Origin: Spirochaetaceae bacterium
GTDB taxonomy: Bacteria; Spirochaetota; Spirochaetia; Treponematales; Breznakiellaceae
Direction: 5' to 3'
Assembly (NCBI GenBank): GCA_031267475.1
Contig: JAIRZA010000065.1
Span: 1-6,224 of the forward strand
DNA length: 6,224 bases
Shown here: piece after piece, positions 1 to 5,899 of the stretch
Layout of the letters: each line of letters opens with the position of its first letter
How positions within the stretch are numbered: the stretch's first letter is position 1
Notes under the pieces: model-generated
Told to the model about the DNA's origin: nothing
The model's input: only the letters and a program-made list of their open reading frames with translations
Databases searched by the model: none
Translations under genes and position numbers: made by a program

Positions 1-2
1 CA

Positions 3-47
3 CGGGATGCGAACATAGTGAGCACGGACAAAGTGTTCGCATACCCG
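3..47. repeat. Inverted repeat, 13-bp arms
   Basis: The arm CGGGATGCGAACA (3-15) is the reverse complement of TGTTCGCAT (34-42) followed by CCCG (44-47), with one bulged A at 43. The spacer is 18 nt. No T-run follows on either strand, so it is not a classical terminator. It lies inside the putative partial reading frame. Confidence 0.6.
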
Positions 48-98
48 GATGTGCCGCCCATGGACCGGCTAAAACTATTTTGGGCAGGCGGCGAATAA
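3..98 (+). CDS. C-terminal end of an unidentified protein (partial)
   Basis: A reading frame open from the window edge runs for 31 codons to a TAA stop at 96-98 and ends in the residues DRLKLFWAGGE. Its composition (Asp, Val, Pro, Trp and a charged tail) looks protein-like rather than random, but it is too short to recognise a family and its start lies outside the window. Its last 24 bp overlap the 3' end of the methyltransferase gene on the other strand. It also spans a strong inverted repeat (3-47). The opposite strand is open here too, from an ATG near 62 that has no ribosome binding site, so the coding assignment is tentative. Confidence 0.35.
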   Translation, partial: RDANIVSTDKVFAYPDVPPMDRLKLFWAGGE

Positions 99-1120
99 TT
101 TTTTATTAATATGCACAACTTTGTAATTAGGGTTTGCGTCTTTGATCAAGGATTCCATTACATCGGGATCGTCCGGTAAATGATAGGTGCAAAGCGCAAG
201 TTTTGGCGCGAATTCTTTTAACGCGCCCCGCGCGCCCTTCAACATATCCCGCTCGGCGCCTTCTATATCGGATTTAATGAAGTCAACTTTTTTTAGATTT
301 TGTTCGTGAATAAAATCATCTAGTGTAGTGATTTTAATTTTTTCGCTGGAATTTGTTGTAGCAAGATCTGTAACAACAGTGTTGCCGCCGCTCGCAAAAT
401 CGATGTTTAAGACAAGTTCGCCATTTATGCCGCCAAGTCCTTTATTTACAGGGTAAATCCCCCCCCCCCCCCTTCATTTGTGTTTAATTCAGCGGTTTTT
501 TGCAGAAGCCCGAAAGTCTTGGCGGTTGGCTCAAAGGCATAGGCAAACGCGCCTTTTGCGGCGGCGTACGCGCTAAAGTCCCCTATCCACGCGCCGGCGT
601 CTATTACAACATCGCCTCGTTTTACGGTAACGTCAAAGCCGTCCGCTGTGTAGCCATAAGGACCTTCCCCCATAACTTTGTCGAGCCGTTTAACAAGAGC
701 GGCGGAATAATCGTCATTGAAAAGCAGACTGAACAGAAAAGTATCCAAAAAAATAAAAGATAAAGTCTCCATGTCAAGCTCTTTGTCGTACGGGAGAAAC
801 GCCCCGTTAAAATTAAAGACGCTATTGGAAGCCGAAACTTTTTGAAGCCATATTTCAGGAAATTCAGGCGAGTGTGTTCCGAATTTAGTTTTTTTAAGAA
901 ATTTCAGCACTTCTTCTTTTTTATCAAAGTCATAAGAGCCCGGTTCTTCTAACAAAGCGATCAGCGTTTCACTGTACTCGTTTAAAGTATTTGAGAGTAA
1001 TGAAAAACTTTGCAGGATGCGAAACCGCGCTTTATAACGCGGCATTATCTTGTGCCAGAACTTTCTTAGAAATTCGTTTTTGCTTACTTGTGATATAATT
1101 TCATATTTGAACCACCCCAT
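75..1120 (-). CDS. FkbM-family SAM-dependent methyltransferase, split by a poly-G frameshift (probable phase-variable gene)
   Basis: FkbM-family enzymes transfer a methyl group from S-adenosylmethionine, usually to a hydroxyl on a sugar or secondary metabolite. As sequenced, the frame runs from ATG 1120 to a TAA at 446-448 (224 aa). It holds a ~165-residue N-terminal region of unknown role, then SAM motif I (GDVVIDAGAWIGD, residues 169-181) and the acidic motif AFEPT (195-199). The frame then enters a run of 14 G and ends as EGGGGGFTL. In another frame, directly after the tract, 127 more codons continue the family: IYPVNKGLGG, then TTLDDF, then DFIKSDIEGAERDML with a P-x-L strand after it, stopping at TAG 75-77. 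A tract of 12 or 15 G would join both halves into 347 or 348 aa; 13 or 14 G would not. The start is supported by AGGAGG at 1126-1131, 5 nt upstream. The alternatives to phase variation are a homopolymer miscount or a true pseudogene. The substrate cannot be told. Confidence 0.85.
459..472 (-). repeat. Homopolymeric tract of 14 G on the coding strand (C on the plus strand)
   Basis: An uninterrupted run of 14 C on the plus strand lies inside the methyltransferase gene, between codon 216 (Glu) and the ATT that resumes the family sequence. Runs of this length are prone to slipped-strand mispairing during replication. Counting codons shows that only lengths divisible by three restore the full frame, so the sequenced length is OFF. 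Confidence 0.9.
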
Positions 1121-1125
1121 AATAT

Positions 1126-1131
1126 CCTCCT
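1126..1131 (-). promoter_or_regulatory. Shine-Dalgarno site of the methyltransferase gene
   Basis: The minus strand reads AGGAGG then ATATT before the ATG at 1120: a consensus ribosome binding site with 5-nt spacing. A perfect site suggests strong translation when the downstream frame is ON. Confidence 0.7.
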
Positions 1132-1152
1132 AAATGAAAACTTACACAGTTT

Positions 1153-1182
1153 ATTATATGAATTGCAGCGCAAATAAGTCTA
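1153..1182 (-). promoter_or_regulatory. Candidate promoter of the methyltransferase gene
   Basis: A perfect TATAAT on the minus strand (1153-1158) is preceded at 18-nt spacing by TAGACT (1177-1182), which matches 4 of 6 bases of the sigma-70 -35 consensus. Initiation would fall near 1146, giving a leader of about 25 nt with the ribosome binding site inside it. The -10 is convincing; the -35 is weak. Confidence 0.4.
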
Positions 1183-1312
1183 GCGCCGCCGCCGGTCGGT
1201 ACTGGCATAAAAACAGGAACAGTTTTATCATAAATACTTAAGCCTAAAAATCTAGTGTTTTTGGGAAAACCTTTATCATTGAACTTGTTCAGCGGCTCTA
1301 TCGAGGAAAATT

Positions 1313-1702
1313 ATGGTTTCTGAGCGTAAAATAACGGTACGGACTTATGAATGCGACAGCTACAGTCATGTTAATAACGCAAACTACTTGAACTATCTTG
1401 AATACGCGCGTTTTGAGTTTTTGCGCGATATTGGCTTTAATTATCAGGGGATGCTGGCGGCGGGATACGGCGTGTATGTGGCGCGAATTGAGATTGACTA
1501 CAAACGCCCCGCTGTGGCGGACGACGAATTGCTAATTCAGTCATGGCCTATAAAGAGGGGCGCGGTTAGCGGTGTAATAGCGCAAAAAATTACACGGGGC
1601 GCGGATGTTATCGCCGAGGCAAAAGCTACATGGGTCTTTGTCGGTAAAAACGGCGTTCCGGTAAGATTGCCGCCGGAATTCGATACACCGCTGTTAGGTT
1701 GA
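1313..1702 (+). CDS. Acyl-CoA thioesterase, hot-dog fold (4HBT / YbgC-FadM type)
   Basis: This is a 129-residue protein of the 4-hydroxybenzoyl-CoA thioesterase superfamily, which hydrolyses acyl-CoA thioesters in the cytoplasm. The diagnostic N-terminal block is present: YECDSYSHVNNANYLNYLEYAR at residues 12-33 (shown in parts: YECD, SHVNNANY, YLEYAR). Asp15 is the likely catalytic acid and His19-Val-Asn-Asn follows it. The next strands (VARIEIDYKRPA near 56-67, then AEAKATWVFV and G-x-P-VRLP) fit the family, and the length is normal for a single-domain hot-dog protein. GAGGA at 1303-1307 sits 5 nt before the ATG and supports the start. It is divergent from the methyltransferase across a 192-bp spacer, and 151 bp precede cheR on the same strand. 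The acyl substrate cannot be assigned, and a Tol-Pal link (as for ybgC) is not supported by the neighbours. Confidence 0.88.
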   Translation: MVSERKITVRTYECDSYSHVNNANYLNYLEYARFEFLRDIGFNYQGMLAAGYGVYVARIEIDYKRPAVADDELLIQSWPIKRGAVSGVIAQKITRGADVIAEAKATWVFVGKNGVPVRLPPEFDTPLLG

Positions 1703-1703
1703 A

Positions 1704-1758
1704 CAAGCCGCCGGCAAAAAGTTTTCTTACAAAGTACACCCGCCCGGCGGCCGGCTTG
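1704..1758. repeat. GC-rich inverted repeat after the thioesterase gene
   Basis: CAAGCCG (1704-1710), just after the thioesterase stop codon, pairs with CGGCTTG (1752-1758). Three more pairs inside the stem are possible beyond a bulge. The loop is about 30 nt and no T-run follows, so it is a poor intrinsic terminator, though the position right after the stop codon is suggestive. Confidence 0.35.
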
Positions 1759-1806
1759 ATTGCGCGTAAGATCCGGCTAATACGGCTCGTAGATATATTA
1801 TTACCG

Positions 1807-1836
1807 CTATGCGTCTTGACTAAGACGCATAGTTTT
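1807..1836 (+). terminator. Perfect 11-bp hairpin followed by TTTT, between the thioesterase gene and cheR
   Basis: The arms CTATGCGTCTT (1807-1817) and AAGACGCATAG (1822-1832) are perfectly complementary around the tetraloop GACT, and four T follow (1833-1836). This is the shape of a short-tailed rho-independent terminator for the thioesterase transcript. It ends only 21 nt before the cheR start codon (1854), leaving no room for a cheR promoter downstream. It may therefore act instead as a hairpin in the 5' leader of cheR. An A/T-rich -10-like TATATT lies just upstream at 1794-1799, but no -35 is recognisable. Confidence 0.5.
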
Positions 1837-1853
1837 CAATAGGCTTATCTCAA

Positions 1854-2675
1854 ATGGCGGATATTTCATTTTTGTCGGACGCCGAATTCGAGGCATACCG
1901 TAAGTTGATATACACGGAAAGCGGCATACATTTTACTCAAACCAATCGTTCTATCCTTGAAGGTCGTTTGAAAGAGCGCCTGAGGCAAAGCGCAATTCAA
2001 ACCGCAAAGGAATATTTGAACAAAGTCAGTTCCAGCAAGGATGAGTTAAAAATCTTTCTTGATGCTATAACAACAAATTTGACGCGCTTTTTTCGTAATC
2101 AGCCTCACTTTGACGCGATGGAGCGCTTTGTTATTCCAGAGCTTATCGCGGTAAAAAAGACTACGGGCGACTCAACATTAAGAATCTGGAGCGCAGGTTG
2201 TTCGACGGGGGAAGAGCCTTATACAATAGCGATGCTTTTAAGCGAAAAGCTGCCGCCTAATTTTAAATTCGAGATTGTAGCCAGCGACCTGAGCCTGAAA
2301 TGCCTAATGACGGCAAAAGAGGGTTTTTATGACAAGATGCGTGTTGTAGGTATACCGGACGCTTACTTAAAAAAATATTTTGACCAGAATGAAAGCGGAT
2401 ACCGTGTTAAAGATAGTTTAAGATCAAAAATCCGCTTTGATTATCATAATCTTAAAAATGTCTCTCCTTGGAAAAATTTTGACGTTGTGTTTTGCCGTAA
2501 TGTACTCATCTATTTTGACGAGGCCGCGCAATTAACCGTTGTAAACCATTTTTGGGATTCGATGGCGGCCAAGGCTTTCCTCTACATCGGACACTCCGAG
2601 TCGCTTTTTGGCATGAATACAAAATTTGAATTTGTCAAAACTCAATGGACCACGCTTTATAAAAAATGGATATAG
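1854..2675 (+). CDS. cheR: Chemotaxis protein methyltransferase CheR
   Basis: CheR uses S-adenosylmethionine to methylate specific glutamates of chemoreceptors (MCPs) in the cytoplasm, the adaptation step that opposes CheB. The 273-residue length is normal. The N-terminal helical domain (about 1-80) has the conserved run YTESGIHF then NRSILEGRLKERLR (residues 20-44). TTNLTRFFRN (73-82) joins it to the Rossmann-type domain. SAM motif I is GCSTGEEPYT (115-124), followed by the acidic ASDLS (143-147) and the hallmark FCRNVLIYFD (213-222). The C-terminus GHSES then ends in LYKK, as usual. No C-terminal tetratricopeptide or second domain is fused. The ATG has only a weak ribosome binding site (AGG about 10 nt upstream) and lies close behind a hairpin. 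cheB follows after 30 bp, so the two are almost certainly cotranscribed. Confidence 0.96.
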   Translation: MADISFLSDAEFEAYRKLIYTESGIHFTQTNRSILEGRLKERLRQSAIQTAKEYLNKVSSSKDELKIFLDAITTNLTRFFRNQPHFDAMERFVIPELIAVKKTTGDSTLRIWSAGCSTGEEPYTIAMLLSEKLPPNFKFEIVASDLSLKCLMTAKEGFYDKMRVVGIPDAYLKKYFDQNESGYRVKDSLRSKIRFDYHNLKNVSPWKNFDVVFCRNVLIYFDEAAQLTVVNHFWDSMAAKAFLYIGHSESLFGMNTKFEFVKTQWTTLYKKWI

Positions 2676-2693
2676 CGGGTACAAAGTGGGTGC

Positions 2694-2699
2694 AAGGAG
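2694..2699 (+). promoter_or_regulatory. Shine-Dalgarno site of cheB
   Basis: AAGGAG lies 6 nt before the cheB ATG at 2706 and fixes that start. It is much stronger than the site before cheR, so the two partners may be translated at different rates from one message. Confidence 0.65.
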
Positions 2700-2705
2700 A
2701 GAAAC

Positions 2706-3875
2706 ATGACTGATGATATTTCGGTGCTGATTGTGGATGATTCCGCGCTTATGCGCAATTTGATAAGCAAAATGGTGGAAACTACGCCCGGTCTTTCGGT
2801 AGTGGATACGGCTATGAACGGGAAATTCGCGCTTGAAAAAATAAAAAAATATAATCCTGATGTAATAGTTTTAGATCTTGAGATGCCGGAAATGAACGGT
2901 ATTGAATTTCTTCGCGAGCGCAAAAAACAAGGTATTAAAATCCCGGTTATCATACTATCTTCTGTCGCGGAAAAAGGCGCATCCGTTACTATGGAGGCTT
3001 TGAACCTTGGCGCGAGTGATTTTGTACAAAAGCCTTCCGGCTCCATATCTATCGATATTGCCACGGTTAAAGACAGGGTTTCAGAGCTTTTGCTGGCTTA
3101 CGGCGGAAGATACCATCGTCTTAATAAAAAGCAGTCCGCGACCGTAAGCGCCGCCGTAAGCGTGGAAAGTTCGCTTGTAAATAAAACCGTTCCTTCAAAA
3201 ACGGGTATGGCGGCGCTGTCAACTTTTGCTTCGGATTTGGGGATAACCGTCCGCGCTCCGGCGCAAAAAATTGCGCCGGTACGTCAAACAGGAAAGATTG
3301 AGGTTGTCGCTATAGGCATATCAACGGGCGGACCCGAGGCGCTGCGTGTTGTTTTTTCGAAACTTGACCCCGACTTAAAGGTTCCTATACTTGTTGTCCA
3401 ACATATGCCGCCCGGTTTTACCCGTGAATTCGCGTTGAGTTTGGACAAGATATGTCCGCTCGCCGTGAAAGAGGCTGAGGAGGGCGACGAGTTGATTCCG
3501 GGACGCATCTTGATAGCGCAGGGTAATAAACATCTTGAGCTTACACGCGAAAACGCTAAGATTTTTGTGAATCTTTCCCAAACGCCGCAGGTTAGCGGGC
3601 ACCGTCCCTCTGCCGATGTGCTGTTCGCGTCTGTGGCGGTAACGTTTACGAATCACGCGCTTGGCGTGATAATGACGGGCATGGGCAAGGACGGGGCGCA
3701 GCAGCTTGGGAATATCTACCGCGAGGGCGGTCTTACTATTGGGCAGGATGAAACATCCTCCGTTGTCTACGGAATGCCCCGTGTGGCTTACGAGCTTGGT
3801 CATGTGATGGAACAGGTTTCTCTTGAAAATATGGGTAAGCGTATAAGCTCCATAGCGAAAAATTCGCGCCTGTAA
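2706..3875 (+). CDS. cheB: Chemotaxis response regulator / protein-glutamate methylesterase CheB
   Basis: CheB removes methyl groups from chemoreceptor glutamates (and deamidates glutamines) when phosphorylated by CheA. The protein has 389 residues in two domains. The receiver domain (about 5-125) has the acidic pair Asp11-Asp12, the phosphoacceptor Asp57 in VLDLEMPEMNG, Ser85/Ser86 and Lys109 in VQKPSG. An Ala/Ser/Thr-rich linker (about 135-195) is longer than in the enterobacterial protein. The methylesterase domain carries the Ser-His-Asp triad: Ser206 in GISTGGPEAL, His233 in VQHMPPGFT and Asp329 in MTGMGKDGA. A small departure is IAQGNKH, where many homologues have IAPG. All catalytic residues are intact. 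It lies 30 bp after cheR and converges on yejA across 54 bp. No cheA, cheW, cheY or receptor gene is in the window, so the phosphodonor must be encoded elsewhere. Confidence 0.97.
   Translation: MTDDISVLIVDDSALMRNLISKMVETTPGLSVVDTAMNGKFALEKIKKYNPDVIVLDLEMPEMNGIEFLRERKKQGIKIPVIILSSVAEKGASVTMEALNLGASDFVQKPSGSISIDIATVKDRVSELLLAYGGRYHRLNKKQSATVSAAVSVESSLVNKTVPSKTGMAALSTFASDLGITVRAPAQKIAPVRQTGKIEVVAIGISTGGPEALRVVFSKLDPDLKVPILVVQHMPPGFTREFALSLDKICPLAVKEAEEGDELIPGRILIAQGNKHLELTRENAKIFVNLSQTPQVSGHRPSADVLFASVAVTFTNHALGVIMTGMGKDGAQQLGNIYREGGLTIGQDETSSVVYGMPRVAYELGHVMEQVSLENMGKRISSIAKNSRL
3258..3279. repeat. Perfect hairpin inside the cheB linker coding sequence
   Basis: CCGGCGCAA (3258-3266) and TTGCGCCGG (3271-3279) are exact reverse complements around AAAA. 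The hairpin lies in frame in the interdomain linker and encodes part of RAPAQKIAPVRQ. A disordered linker tolerates such sequence. Its position suggests a small inserted palindromic element, though chance cannot be excluded. Confidence 0.5.
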
Positions 3876-3929
3876 CCGCCGCCCGCAGCTAAGCCGCCGC
3901 CGCCGAACGGCTCTACCCGCGCCGGGGAA

Positions 3930-5732
3930 TTACTTTATCCACCAGTTATTGAGTCCGGTGTCATACTTAGGATATATGGGCGGGATCCCGAATTTATCTA
4001 CATAGGCGATGCGGTAATGGTCAAGATACCATTCAGGGATGTAGTAGTTGTTCCATGTCAGCACCCGGTCAAGCGCGTGTCCGGCGGCGGTCAGCAGCGC
4101 GTCGTCCTCTTGATGAGACGCTATGTAATCTGTCAGGTAGTCTACGGCGGGGTTGGAAACGCCGGGTGTGTTCCATGTTGAATCGATGTAACGTGAATTC
4201 CATAGTATCAAAAGATCGGAGCTGGGATACGGCGAGGCGGGCGAAACGCCGTTAAGCATATCAAAATCACGGGAACGCAGGCGGTTGATGTACTGGCTTT
4301 GATCCACCGTGCGTATATACATGGAAATTCCGTAGCGTTCAAGGTTGTTGCGAAACGGAATCAAAAAGCGTTCGACTGTGCTGTCGTATATCAAGAATTC
4401 AAAGCGGAATTGTTCGCCCGCGTCATTTAGCAGTTTTCCGTTTTTTAGCTCCCAGCCCGCCTCGCTCAAAAGGCGGAGAGCCTCTCGCGCCTGTGGTCTT
4501 ATGTAGCCGTCTCCTTCGTGAGACGGCGGCTGATACTCCCGCGTAAATATTTCGGCGGGGACTACATTTCGGATTGGCTCCAGAATCGCTAGTTCGTCAG
4601 GGCCGGGAAGTCCGCTCGCCGCGTACTTGGTGTTCTGAAAAAAGCTCCGTGTCCGTTTGTATTGCTTGTAAAACAGGTTCGCGTTTATCCATTCAAAGTC
4701 AAAGAACAAGCTAAGCGCCCTGCGTATTCGTATATCGCTGAAAATAGGGCGCTGGATGTTGAATACGAGTCCGGTCATATCCGCCGGTTTTTCATTTTTC
4801 GGCTCTGACCGGATTATAGCGCCTGTCTCAAAAATCTTGCCTTTGTATCCGGTCGCCCAGTTTGAAGCGGAGTTCTCTTCACGGAAGTCGTACTCGCCTG
4901 CTTTGAAAGCCTCGAACGCCATGTTGCTGTCGCGGTAGTAGTCGTATCTTATGGTGTCGAAGTTATAGCGTCCTTTATTTACTGGTAAATCCGCAGCCCA
5001 GTAGTCTTTTACACGTTCCCAAATGATGTACTGTCCCATTTTGTAATCTTTTATCCGGTAGGGGCCTGTGCCTATGGGCGGGGTTATCAAGGGTTCCGAA
5101 AAATCGTGTTGTTCCCAGAAGCGTTTTGGAAATACGGTGAATTGGGCCACGGACAACATTTTTTCCTTGTCGCCGCCGGAGAGGTCGAAACGCGCGCGGT
5201 TGTCTGGCAGGACGCTTGCTTTTACGTCTGAATAATAGACGCGGAACTGTGGTACGCCTTTTTCAAAAATTATGTTGAACGAAAATACTGCGTCCTCAGC
5301 GGTGATTGGTTGTCCTTCGTTGTCTTTGGCGTTTGGATTTATTGTAAAAATGATGAAGGAATAGTCCGCGGCGTATTCGATTTCGCTTGCTATTAGCGGG
5401 TACAAAACTCCGGCTTCGTCATCGCTGCTTGTCATTAGTGTGTCATAGCAGTATTCGTAGCCTGACGCGCAGGAGCCGCGCAGCGCGTACCGGTGAAAAT
5501 TGTCATAGGTTCCTGTTGTGTGTAGTGTGATGCCGCCGCGTTTGGGGGCGTTTGGGTTTGTGTAATTAAAATGGGTGAAGTTGTCTTTGTACAGGGGTTC
5601 GCCGTGCAGAGATAGGTGTTTTGCCTTTATCACTTGGATATCCGGCGCGGAAAATGCTGTTTGCGGCGCAAGCAACGCGCAGATTACAATTATTTTTTTT
5701 ATCGTGTCCGGTTTTAATTTGAATGAGCTCAT
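3930..5732 (-). CDS. yejA: Periplasmic oligopeptide-binding protein, YejA type (SBP family 5)
   Basis: This is the extracytoplasmic binding subunit of a peptide-type ABC importer; the E. coli relative captures oligopeptides and microcin C. The 600 residues match the usual YejA length. A Sec signal peptide is clear: basic residues (Lys5, Lys7, Lys12, Lys13), a hydrophobic core at 14-22 and AFS before a likely cut at 28/29. Cys18 sits too early in the core for a good lipobox. Family landmarks are HGEPLYKDNFTHFNYTNP (43-60), GTGPYRIKDY (221-230), NIQRPIFSDIRIRRALSLFF (325-344), FDFEWIN (344-350), SGLPGPDELAILEP (373-386), YGISM (467-471) and the tail LNNWWIK. Cys88 and Cys95 could form a disulfide. 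AGGA at 5740-5743, 7 nt upstream, supports the ATG. No yejB, yejE or yejF genes accompany it: 54 bp past the stop lies convergent cheB, and upstream are only repeats. It therefore appears to stand alone. Confidence 0.93.
   Translation of the reverse strand: MSSFKLKPDTIKKIIVICALLAPQTAFSAPDIQVIKAKHLSLHGEPLYKDNFTHFNYTNPNAPKRGGITLHTTGTYDNFHRYALRGSCASGYEYCYDTLMTSSDDEAGVLYPLIASEIEYAADYSFIIFTINPNAKDNEGQPITAEDAVFSFNIIFEKGVPQFRVYYSDVKASVLPDNRARFDLSGGDKEKMLSVAQFTVFPKRFWEQHDFSEPLITPPIGTGPYRIKDYKMGQYIIWERVKDYWAADLPVNKGRYNFDTIRYDYYRDSNMAFEAFKAGEYDFREENSASNWATGYKGKIFETGAIIRSEPKNEKPADMTGLVFNIQRPIFSDIRIRRALSLFFDFEWINANLFYKQYKRTRSFFQNTKYAASGLPGPDELAILEPIRNVVPAEIFTREYQPPSHEGDGYIRPQAREALRLLSEAGWELKNGKLLNDAGEQFRFEFLIYDSTVERFLIPFRNNLERYGISMYIRTVDQSQYINRLRSRDFDMLNGVSPASPYPSSDLLILWNSRYIDSTWNTPGVSNPAVDYLTDYIASHQEDDALLTAAGHALDRVLTWNNYYIPEWYLDHYRIAYVDKFGIPPIYPKYDTGLNNWWIK
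4506..4527. repeat. Perfect hairpin inside the yejA coding sequence
   Basis: GCCGTCTC (4506-4513) and GAGACGGC (4520-4527) pair exactly around a 6-nt loop. The segment encodes part of PPSHEGDGYIRP (about residues 402-413), which looks like a surface loop between conserved blocks. Confidence 0.45.
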
Positions 5733-5739
5733 AAAATTT

Positions 5740-5743
5740 TCCT
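5740..5743 (-). promoter_or_regulatory. Shine-Dalgarno site of yejA
   Basis: The minus strand reads AAAAAGGAAAATTTT before the ATG. The AGGA core at 7-nt spacing is the only ribosome binding site available and fits the signal-peptide start. Confidence 0.5.
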
Positions 5744-5754
5744 TTTTGGGCTTG

Positions 5755-5786
5755 CAAAATGCGGCGCATTAATGCGCCGCATTTTG
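5755..5786. repeat. Perfect 32-bp palindrome in the yejA leader
   Basis: CAAAATGCGGCGCATT (5755-5770) is followed at once by its exact reverse complement (5771-5786), with no spacer. The GC core flanked by AAAA on one side and TTTT on the other resembles a bidirectional terminator. It ends 22 bp before the yejA start codon, however, so it should form a stem in the yejA message unless it terminates it. It shares 16 of 17 bases with a hairpin arm of the repeat at 6185-6201. Confidence 0.8.
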
Positions 5787-5792
5787 TGGTTT

Positions 5793-5828
5793 CAAGCGCT
5801 TGTTGTTCGATGACTGGGGTTATCGAAC
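5793..5828. repeat. Two further palindromes upstream of yejA (possible operator)
   Basis: CAAGCGCTTG (5793-5802) is a perfect 10-bp palindrome. Beside it, GTTCGAT (5805-5811) and ATCGAAC (5822-5828) form a 7-bp inverted repeat with a 10-bp spacer. The second overlaps the predicted yejA transcription start, a usual place for an operator bound by a dimeric repressor. It could instead be the first stem of the leader RNA. Confidence 0.45.
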
Positions 5829-5834
5829 GACTCT

Positions 5835-5840
5835 ATTATA
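5835..5840 (-). promoter_or_regulatory. Candidate -10 element of the yejA promoter
   Basis: A perfect TATAAT on the minus strand lies about 100 bp before the yejA ATG, preceded by a T-rich stretch (5841-5856). No good -35 hexamer is seen at 16-18 bp. Initiation near 5828 would give a leader of about 96 nt that contains the palindromes described above. Confidence 0.4.
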
Positions 5841-5870
5841 GAAAAATAAAAGGATAGAAAATAGGATAAT

Positions 5871-5899
5871 GCGCCCGACAGCGGTTTTCTATCCGCTAC
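5871..5899. repeat. Partial copy (29 bp) of the structured repeat
   Basis: This segment matches the first 29 bp of the repeat that begins at 5900, with 27 of 29 identities, and is in exact tandem with it. The shared core is TTTCTATCCGCTAC. One of its two substitutions spoils the small CCCGC/GCGGG stem seen in the full copies. It is the end of the repeat cluster nearest yejA. Confidence 0.7.

Noticed and set aside
500..763. Plus-strand reading frame of 87 codons inside the methyltransferase gene
   Set aside because: It lies wholly antisense to the FkbM gene, whose opposite frame holds the SAM motifs; it has no convincing ribosome binding site or recognisable family.
1200..1300. Sigma-70 promoter for the thioesterase
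   Set aside because: TATCAT occurs twice (1226 and 1274) but neither has an acceptable -35 at the right spacing.
2657..3803. Minus-strand frames of 135, 74 and 142 codons opposite cheB
   Set aside because: They are antisense to a fully motif-supported CheB and have low-complexity Ser/Ile-rich or otherwise unfamily-like translations.
3876..3929. Intrinsic terminator between cheB and yejA
   Set aside because: Only a 5-bp AGCCG/CGGCT stem in GC-rich sequence without a T-run; not enough to call.
4055..4938. Plus-strand frames of 66 and 60 codons opposite yejA
   Set aside because: Antisense shadows of a 600-residue protein with family landmarks throughout; Arg-rich or irregular composition.
3930..5732. 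YejA as a lipoprotein
   Set aside because: Cys18 follows only a few hydrophobic residues and lacks a lipobox; an AFS signal-peptidase I site at 26-28 fits better.
5566..5772. Short frames on both strands across the yejA start and leader
   Set aside because: They overlap the yejA signal-peptide region or the palindrome in other frames and have no family likeness.
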